Shown here piece by piece: positions 56,738 through 64,000 of a stretch of 64,000 nucleotides of DNA; within the stretch, counting starts at the first letter, position 1, and every line of letters begins with the position of its first letter. The notes below the pieces were generated by a model. The model was not told the DNA's origin. It saw nothing but the letters and a program-made list of their open reading frames with translations, and did no database searches. The translations under genes were made by a program, and so were the position numbers. Source of the stretch: Lumbricus rubellus (lineage: Eukaryota; Annelida; Clitellata; Crassiclitellata; Lumbricidae); the NCBI GenBank assembly GCA_945859605.1, contig OX243815.1:27215301-27279300 (forward strand), written 5' to 3'.

Positions 56738-56834
56738 CTTAAGTATGGAGGGGGGGGGGGCAAATGCATGAACGGTCCCCCACCACAAACATTGAGGGGA
56801 CCGTCCCTCTGTCCTCTCTAAGTCTCCGTCCATG
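56738..56834 (-). mobile_element. Fragment of the CATGGGCGGAGAC MITE family
   Basis: The segment GGGGACCGTCCCTCTGTCC to GTCTCCGTCCATG is an inverted, diverged copy of the left part of the element at 62348-62615. The other half is missing. Confidence 0.6.
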
Positions 56835-56906
56835 CAGCAGCCTCTTAATCTTAATTTACTGCCCTGAAATTGACGAAGACGTATCTACGAAGCTCGTGCT
56901 ATAATT

Positions 56907-57110
56907 ATGTCTGACATTCGTTCAAACAGTTTAGCAATGCTGTCAGTCGAACGTGTTCGTTCAGAGTCGACTAACATGGATATTTTTGTCGACAGGGTTG
57001 ATCTTAGACTGCAGGACAGTCGACAACTTGTACCTGCAGTAATGGGAAACATATGCATTGCTAGTAGCTTATATGCATTTTCATTTCAACAATTTCCAAA
57101 TTTGTCCTAA
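56907..57110 (+). pseudogene. Possible hAT transposase C-terminal fragment
   Basis: The frame reads SLAMLSVERVRSES then NMDIFVDRVDLRL. The LAMLSVE word followed by a D-x-FVD motif resembles the last part of hAT dimerisation domains. Too short and diverged to be sure; no flanking inverted repeats found. Confidence 0.3.
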
Positions 57111-57417
57111 ATTGAGGCTGCTGATGTAAGCAAAAATTCAAAATTCCTGCACCTCAAAAAATAAAGATCTCTTATCACGCTCTGAATTTGACGAAACCAG
57201 ATATTCAGCTCGTCACTTTATAAGGTCCCCCGGCCCTCTGTGCCCCCACTCCATTGGAAAAGTCTAGTGCTGCCATTACCTTAGTGTCCGTCTTTGGCCG
57301 ATGCTCTCTTCCAAATGCCTCTCCAGCTCGACGTATCCAGAGTCAGATGGCTCAGTCTCTGTTGCACCTTTCCACATCACTTTTCGATGTCATCTGTTAA
57401 CTTTTCATGCAGTGAAG

Positions 57418-57734
57418 CATAGGCGTAGAAGACGAGGGTCCAGGGGGCAAATGCCCCCCAAATTTCGGGTAAGTCTAATTTTTCGGGCAAGCAGACCCGG
57501 AAAAAAGTTTAAAAATAAGTACCGGATGACTAAAAAAATAGTCGTCAGAATTTTCGGGCGAAAAGTAATGCGAAATTTCAGAAGATTTCGACCGAACGAC
57601 TAAAATAAGGTCGTCAGAATTTTTGGTCAAACGTAACGGGAATTTTTTTCAGATTTTGGCCGGACGAAAAATTTTTTCGGGCAAAGTCTCATTTTTGCCC
57701 CCCCCACACTGCTGGAATGTCCTCTACGCTTATG
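57418..57734. mobile_element. hAT-type MITE, second copy of the CATAGGCGTAG family
   Basis: A 317-bp element with ends CATAGGCGTAGAAGAC and CTCTACGCTTATG. The flanks CAGTGAAG (57410-57417) and CAGTGTAG (57735-57742) match in seven of eight bases. It shares the CAAATGCCCCCCAAATTTCG body with 45601-45954. It has inserted into another repeat that continues at 57742. Confidence 0.82.
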
Positions 57735-57741
57735 CAGTGTA

Positions 57742-58560
57742 GTATCCTATCACTCTTCTGTTCGTGCCTTCCACGCATCATTTCAAACAACATCGCATTG
57801 AATTTTCTGTCTTTCCCCATTCTGTCAACAAACTGTTGTGCCAGAAAATCCAAGTTTTCGCTGAACGACCTTCTGCGTGAGACTCCGATCATATCCGCTT
57901 TCTGTACACCATTGTTTTTGTCTTCTGAGTACGACCTATCGTCATGATTTTTCTGTAGCATATATTCTCTCGAATGTTAGAATATTCTCTTCTGTAATCA
58001 TGGGCATCCGCACATAGGGGCAAGAAGGAGCCCTTGCCCCTGGAAAGTTGAAACCTATTTTTATAACTACCGGTACTACTTTTTGGTTGTTAACAAATTT
58101 CTTTGCACTAAAAAGACTAGGCCTATATTCATAATAGAAATTATAAAAATTTAAACTGAGAAATTTACATAAAGAAACCTCTATGAACCCCTTGCTACAA
58201 AGAATTTCAACCGTGATTATCGAGTTTTGCCCCTCCTGCAAAAATTTATTCGGGTGTCCATGTCTGTAATGCTTTTTTAGAAGTTCTCGTGTTTGGCAAC
58301 CATACATCAAGCTGTTGAACACAAACTTTTATGTCTTTTTGCGTGCATCTCCCATATATGTGAGATTGCTCAAGAAATAAATCACAGGGTATATAGCGTA
58401 TGATTTGTTCCTCTATTGACATTCTTGCTAACCCCGAAATCCGTTGGGGATCATTAATAAAATATTTCAAATGCATAAAAAAAGACCAGATTTCGGTTTC
58501 GGCTGTATTTATGCAGTTCAACATTTTGAGTTATAGGCCTAACATTCAACCGTTCATTCT
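57742..58560 (-). pseudogene. Coding-like repeat, copy B, interrupted by a MITE
   Basis: The minus strand has an open frame at 58524-58271 (MLNCINTAETEIWSFFMHLK and on) that enters the MITE at 58262. Another frame at 57961-57742 contains LAQQFVDRMGKDRKFNAMLF and EMMRGRHEQKSD, matching the peptide at 51036-51135. Removing the MITE does not by itself restore one frame; a stop occurs soon after the junction. It is best seen as an old transposon-derived coding segment of unknown family. Confidence 0.45.
57999..58262. mobile_element. hAT-type MITE, 264 bp, with TCTGTAAT target duplication
   Basis: Ends CATGGGCATCCGCAC and GGGTGTCCATG. TCTGTAAT is duplicated exactly at 57991-57998 and 58263-58270. 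A related copy begins at 58596. It interrupts the coding-like repeat seen at 57742-57998 and 58271-58560. Confidence 0.85.
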
Positions 58561-58595
58561 TCTTTCAAAGAGCAACCATGCAGGGTGCCAGTTTG

Positions 58596-58892
58596 CATGG
58601 GCGCCCGCACATAGGGGCAAGGGGGGGCACTTGCCCCCCCTGGAAAAGTGAAACTTATTTTTCTAACTACTACTTTTGAGTTTTTAACAAATTTTCGCAC
58701 TTGGGAAACTATTCGTATTAAAAATAATACACAAAATGAAACTGAGAAATTTGCATTAAGAAACCTCTTTGAAAAAATACCCGTGTTTTTAATTTCCGGC
58801 GCTGAATTTTCATGCTCTTGTCACTAAAAAATTCAACCGTGACCATCGTAAAATTTTTGCCCCCTCCTGCAAAATTTTCTGCGGGTTTGTCT
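58596..58892. mobile_element. MITE related to 57999-58262, decayed right end
   Basis: Starts CATGGGCGCCCGCACATAGG and shares GCACATAGGGGCAAG, CAACCGTGA and TGCCCCCTCCTGCAAAA with the neighbour. The right terminus is degraded near GCGGGTTTGTC, and no target duplication could be recognised. Confidence 0.65.
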
Positions 58893-59020
58893 AGTCTTTT
58901 CATCGGTATTCGCACGGATCAGACGGAAGCTCGATTTGCTGGCTGATTCTAATAACAATATTCGCTCATCATTTCAGGGCTGACTGCACACATCGCAGTA
59001 TGATTACAACTTATGGCGTG

Positions 59021-59585
59021 GTATGGTTAGTACATGAGATGGCATGGTTAGCACATGAAATGGCATGGTTAGTAGATGAGATGGTATGGTTAGCACATTT
59101 TGTAATTGTAATCGTACATTTATATAGCGCCCCTTCAAGAGAACTCCTCAGAGGTGCTTCATCTGAGGAGATAGTATGGTTAGTAAATGAGAAAGTATGG
59201 CTAGTACATGAGTTTGTATGGCCAGCCAGTACATGAGATGGCATGTTTAGTAAATGAGGTAGTATGCATGGCTAGTACATGAGATGGCATGATTAGTACG
59301 TAAGATGGTATTATTAGTACATGAGATGGTATGGTTAGTACATGAGATTGTATGGTTAGTACGTAAGATGGTATTATTAGTACATGAGATGGTATGGTTA
59401 GTACGTAAGATGGTATTATTAGTACACGAGATGGTATGGTTAGTACATGAGATGGCATGGTTAGTGCATGAGATGCTATGATTAGTACATGAGATTGTAT
59501 GGTCACTATTGTTAGTTCATGAGACGGAATGGTTAGTTCATGATATGTTAAGGTTAGAACATGAGATGTTATGGTTAGTATATCT
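59021..59585 (+). repeat. Minisatellite of GGTTAGTACATGAGATGGTAT units
   Basis: About two dozen imperfect units of 18-20 bp, differing at few positions (ATGG/ATTG; TACATGAG/TACGTAAG). Two units sometimes alternate, giving a higher-order period near 40-60 bp. A non-repeat insert at about 59099-59170 resembles the GCGCCCCTTCAAG SINE/LINE tail. There are no unique spacers of constant length, so this is not a CRISPR array. Confidence 0.85.
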
Positions 59586-60302
59586 GAGTAGCATTAAACT
59601 TTTGGGCGTCTATCACATCTAACTGTTCATTAATCTTCACCAACGCCATGAAAAACCGTTCGGGGGTGGGGGGGGGGGGGGTAACCGTTGGGGGTGGGGG
59701 TTTGGGCATCAAAAAACGATTCCGAGTTCGTGCTGGTGTTCTGCTTTCGTGTGAGAGTGTGGCTACCATCACACTAAACCTCATCCCTGTGATCGTACAC
59801 AGAATCAATTACTCTTCTAGCACCTTCAATGACCATAAACGCGTGCATGGCATATTACGCTTTAGATCATGATAGTAAAAAGATGTAGTAATATACATGT
59901 ATATGTACATTTATATATACAGAATTTTTACAGATGTATATACACCGGGTATATTATATATATATATATATATATAGGTCTCATAACATATTTGGTGCTA
60001 TAAATGTCCTATCGGTGCACGGCTCAGAGAACTGGAAACCGTGTTTTTTGATCATGAGACAACTGCGCCTCCTGAGTCTTATCATCTCGTCGTCTCCATA
60101 ACATGACTTTTATGTTGGTTGTCGAGCGAAAATCTCCTTTGATCGGTGGTGTGCTGCTGCTCCATCTACATGCAGTGCTATACAATGTACAGGCGAGTGA
60201 TGCAAGGCTGTAAATGGGTGTCATGCACAACAGATTTGTGAATATAATGGGACTAAACACTGCAACATGAGTGGACTGCGTGTGTAAAACTGTAAAGTTA
60301 TG

Positions 60303-60358
60303 GATACATGTATGTATGTATGTATGTATGTATGTATGTATGTATGTATGTATGTATA
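60303..60358. repeat. ATGT tetranucleotide repeat at the LINE tail
   Basis: Pure ATGT units adjacent to the 3' end of the minus-strand LINE; on that strand they read ATAC and probably derive from its tail. Confidence 0.9.
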
Positions 60359-60359
60359 T

Positions 60360-61220
60360 AAACATTCATATAGCGCCTTATAATAACCTCACGAAGGCGC
60401 TTAACGTAGCTACCAGACAGTTCTAAACAAGTGCGTCTTAATTGTCCTTGAGAATGTTTCATGAGATAAAAGCAATGCAGTATCGCGAATTTTTAATGGA
60501 AGACTGTTCCAGTATGAAGGTCCAATGCATGAGAAGGCGCGGCTGGCCCGCATCACTGTACGGGAGCGTGGGACTATCAAGTCCCCACGAGTCGCAGAGC
60601 GCAGAGACCGACGACCTGGTTGGTTGGAGACGGGGATACAGAGCTCCCTAATATACTCCGGAGCCCGGCCAACCATTGACACTCGTCCCATGACGATGAT
60701 CTTGAATGTAATTCTGTCCACGACTGGGAGCCAGTGCAGGGTGTCACGCATATATGACGATATATGCGAGAATTTTGGAAGATCAGCGACGACTCTGGCA
60801 GCGCAGTTGATGACAGACTGAAGCTGGCGTATCCGGGACTTTGGGAGACCCGCAAGGACGGCATTGCAAAAATCCAGTCGGTTCAGCACAAACGAGTGGA
60901 CAAGAGTGGCGGCGGCTTCGTGTGATAGATTGCGCCGGATAACTCTGATCTGGCGCAGTTGGTAGAAGCAAGACCTGCAGAGAGAACCGACATGCTGATC
61001 CATGGATAGGTCTTCATCCAGAAGTACTCCCAAGTCCCGAACAACACGCTTGGTCTTCCAGTTTGGAAACGCAGCCTCTATCGCCTGAGCATCGATCCTT
61101 GAACGTGCATGTTCCGTGCCCAGCCATATAAACTCCGTTTTGTCTGGGTTCAGCCTCAACCGGTTGGAGGACATCCAGGCCTGTACTTCTTTAACAATTT
61201 CCTGGTATCTGCGCTTGTAT
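60360..61220 (-). mobile_element. 5'-truncated L2/CR1-like LINE, 3' part of reverse transcriptase
   Basis: The minus strand encodes 254 residues (61174-60410) from QAWMSSNRLRLNPDKTEFIW to the C-terminus KTHLFRTVW. Typical motifs of the L2/CR1 type are RLNPDKTE, RDLGVLLDEDLSMDQH, NRLDFCNAVLAGLP, LHWLPV and YWNSLPLKIR. The frame stays open upstream to about 61220, where a stop and loss of similarity mark truncation. The short 3' UTR ends AAGGCGCTATATGAATG and runs into an ATAC repeat at 60303-60358, the kind of short tandem tail such LINEs have. No endonuclease or RT catalytic motif is present, so it is dead. Confidence 0.88.
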
Positions 61221-62339
61221 TAGTCAGCACCAGAAAATAGGACCTATATAGGCCTAATTGTCGTTCAGGTAACCAAACAATATCAAGAATGATTTATGTA
61301 TCATTACGATAGTAGGATTGTTCCATAACTAGACATACATAATATATAGGCCTATGGACCAATCATTCAGGTAACCAAACGATATCAAGACTATTTTATA
61401 ATCTTATTTTATCATTATAAATAATAGTAGGATTGTTTTGGATTGTTCCATAACTAGGCCTATAATATTATGGAACCAATCATTCAGTTAACGAACATAG
61501 CCTAGTCAAATCTAGTCTATAGATGTCCTTAAAAATTGACCAACCAAAATTAATCAAACCTCTGCTGACAGTTCTCATTCGGCTCAAATTGTCACGATGT
61601 CCATCGGCAGGTCTTCTGAAAACGTGCAGCCATGGCACTCAAACGGTCCATAAAATCAGTCAACCTATTCAAGACAGTAAATCCAGCCATTTATAATAAT
61701 TATGACCATAATCATATTATATGAAATGATAAAAGCGTATGAACACCATTCGATTCAGTATTGTGATGTTGCAAATTTCAGCCTTCCGTGCACAAAGCCA
61801 AACAGCACTGTCATTAACTGATTCATGTAATTAATCTAATGCTTTCGATTGATATGAATGGGTTATGGCCAATGTTCTAAATGATTTAATAACAGACATA
61901 ATTATGTAGATCACGAACAGAAGCGTCGTTTTATAAAGATCTGTCCCATTTTTTAGAAACTTTATCTCAAAACAGTTTCGCTCTTCATTCACTGTGACCG
62001 ACCGTAATTTTATAGCCTCAACAGGGATGTGTTGTCCATAGGCCTACTGCGATTTTGCACAAACTGAAGAAGATCGAAATCTCTCTGCGGCAATCTCTTA
62101 GTTTATATCCTTTCATATTTGCATCTCGGTGATTTTCGTTCAACTCATAGATACAATAAGGCAGCGAGTCATGCATTAATTATTTAAGTTTAGTCATTCG
62201 AGATCAGTGTCACAAATGCTTTTAGTATACACAGCCTTGTGTCTCCGCTGTGGGCTACGCAATGCATCAGGCATGGCCCTGTGGATTTGTCAAATCCAGA
62301 GGGCCATGCATCAGCTTGAATCATCTGAACGTCAAGAAT
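61221..62339. other. No feature recognised
   Basis: AT-rich sequence with a duplicated phrase around GGATTGTTCCATAACTAG at 61315 and 61441, about 126 bp apart, suggesting a short diverged tandem duplication. No gene. Confidence 0.45.
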
Positions 62340-62347
62340 GTCTCACT

Positions 62348-62615
62348 CATGGGCGGAGACTTAGGGGGACAGAGGGGACGGTCCCCCTCAATGAATGTGT
62401 TGGGGGATGGCCCATGCATTTGCCCCTCACAATTGTTGAGTGATAGAGCGTGGACACTGGAAAAATGGGAATTTTGTTGGAAAATTTGGGCTGATGACTG
62501 AAAAAAGTCGCCAGAAATTTTGGTCGCAAAAGTGGAAAAATTTCTTCTCCATTTGTCATCCAAAAATCTCCTTCGGCGCCACTCGTTCGTCCCCCCCCCC
62601 CAGTCTCCGCCCATG
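62348..62615. mobile_element. hAT-type MITE, 268 bp, with GTCTCACT target duplication
   Basis: Ends CATGGGCGGAGACT and AGTCTCCGCCCATG are inverted repeats. GTCTCACT is duplicated exactly at 62340-62347 and 62616-62623. No coding potential. Confidence 0.85.
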
Positions 62616-62623
62616 GTCTCACT

Positions 62624-63827
62624 AACATTAGCGACAGATCCTGTGACGATGGCTTCCGTATATAATTACTGGCCTACAGTACATTTCATGGTCAGCTGTC
62701 TCGAAAGCGCAGGTGATCTGCATCGGATTTAAGTAGGATTAGCCTATAAAGGCGTGAGATTAAAATGACTGTAGACAGCGTGTATCTCGGAATTCTATAG
62801 GATGTGGAGAAGAAAAGCGTGGCCATCTGGTTGTCCTTTTGGTTTGAAATTCCACAGTGCACGATAAAAACTTCGATGGCGTTGGTCTATCTTTCTGAAA
62901 TAGGTATTACCCTTGTCCATCTTTCTTAAATAGATATTACCTTGCAACCTTCGTAATGAACTTCTTGGTCTATCTTTGCCCCTTTTCCGCAAGCTTTTGA
63001 ACACCAATATTTTCGATTTGACAGATTTGGTGCTGTCATTTCGTGAATGCATCTGATAGGTCTCTATTGAAGTGACGCTGTATCAATTATATTAATACAG
63101 CAACTATATTAATTTTACGATTATGGTTACATCACATGTAGCCTAATTGTAACCGACGTAAGGGTTCCCTAAAAATCTAAAGTGGACAGTAACTGACCTC
63201 ATGCAAATACTTCTTGTTTTGAATTGACGTTAAAGGTCTTATAAACAAAATGATTAATGATGGATCAGAGATTAATCGCTTTTTAAAATCCAGTTTATTT
63301 CATTTGCAGAATCTTGGACCAAAGCACAAACAAATCACACACTTTCTCTTCATTCTAGGCTACTTCTTCTCTTTCCAGCTTCCCCATCTTGCTCCTCGTC
63401 CTGGCAGCGTATACTAGCCAGAGAAAAACTTTAGGGGTTCCAGTTTGGGTTCAAAATGAATATTGTCGCAAAATACACAGAAGATGAGATAGGCCCTAAT
63501 TAAGTAGCTTTTAAAATATCGCAAATTAGGGGCATACACATTTGGGGTGGGTGGGGTTTGAACCCATAAACTCCTCTAAACACGCCCATGCCTTCTCCCT
63601 CTTCCTTCAGTTCTCAACTACATGTAGGTTAAGCTCGCACCGTGGTCTGCGATGGTTTAGGCTATTGCTTTCTGCTCAGTTCTTTCATGTGCGCTGTGCT
63701 CTGTCTTCTTCCTTACTTCGTAATTCCAACAGAACGCGTCGTTCTTATAAATTATAAATTTTTAGCCAAGTTATAACGCTGCATTCATAATTCATTGCAG
63801 AGTAATTTTCATTTGACTATGCAGTGT
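62624..63827. other. No gene recognised
   Basis: A minus-strand frame at 62795-63052 contains a small internal duplication (NIYLRKMDKGN / NTYFRKIDQ) but no known domain. Around 63536-63600 GGGTGGGGTTTGAACCCATA resembles one end of a MITE. Confidence 0.4.
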
Positions 63828-64000
63828 TAGCTGCATCGGTAAGAGCGTTGACCACGTCTCCCACGTCTCTGTAAACGAGAGCGTGAGGACTGCGGTCGCT
63901 TCCCGAAGGTGTCTCTTAGTCCAGAGATTCTGATTTCGGGCTAGCACGGTCCGTGCACGAGGACCTAAATGGAGTGACGTCCATTCAAATGGATGAGAGG
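63828..64000 (+). repeat. Tentative SINE-like repeat, cut by window end
   Basis: GTTAGCTGCATCGGTAAGAGCG resembles a tRNA-like A-box region, followed by TTTCGGGCTAGCACG, shared with the repeat near 7600. Runs off the right edge. Confidence 0.3.

Noticed and set aside
59021..59585. CRISPR-like array
   Set aside because: Units are imperfect tandem repeats without unique spacers, and the genome is animal.
44890..64000. Downstream guanylate cyclase exons
   Set aside because: No frame with ANF-receptor, kinase-homology or cyclase motifs was found; small exons may have escaped notice, but none can be supported.

Overview
This is animal nuclear DNA, most likely from a marine deuterostome and probably an echinoderm. 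Four observations support this: split genes with GT-AG introns; a netrin gene and a receptor guanylate cyclase gene; a Ty3/Gypsy retrotransposon with integrase ahead of reverse transcriptase (the Gmr1-type order first described in deuterostomes); and very many small DNA transposons, simple repeats and copies of the palindrome TAGGCCTA. The phylum is inference; only the animal, multi-intron nature is certain.

Two host genes lie head to head. Netrin runs leftward on the minus strand. Coding exon 1 (39112-37924) holds the signal peptide, laminin N-terminal domain and first LE repeat. Exon 2 (12022-11834) and exon 3 (8060-7911) carry LE2 and LE3. A probable glycine-rich linker exon is at 2301-2209. 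All junctions are phase 1. The C-terminal NTR domain was not found and should lie beyond the left edge. A CpG-rich stretch at about 39.2-40.1 kb is the likely promoter and 5' UTR. About 3.3 kb further right, the first coding exon of a receptor-type guanylate cyclase (43350-43823, plus strand) begins; its remaining exons were not found and the rest of the window is probably its first intron or intergenic.

Nearly everything else is transposable-element and repeat DNA. Netrin intron 1 (about 25.9 kb) holds an apparently intact 6996-bp LTR retrotransposon with a 1825-aa ORF and LTRs that look identical, two hAT elements (one with a MITE nested in a MITE inside it), a foldback element, a tRNA-derived SINE and long purine-rich tracts. 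The right part holds three decayed mariner elements (one rebuilt as a long inverted repeat), a foldback element with minisatellite arms beside a near-perfect 94-bp-arm palindrome, several hAT-type MITEs with 8-bp target duplications, a 5'-truncated L2/CR1-like LINE, an 18-20-bp minisatellite, and a 200-N assembly gap (49774-49973).

The strongest findings are the Gmr1-like element, the three-level nest of hAT and MITE insertions (each with a perfect 8-bp duplication), the two unusual foldback structures, and a strand bias of the simple repeats relative to the two genes.
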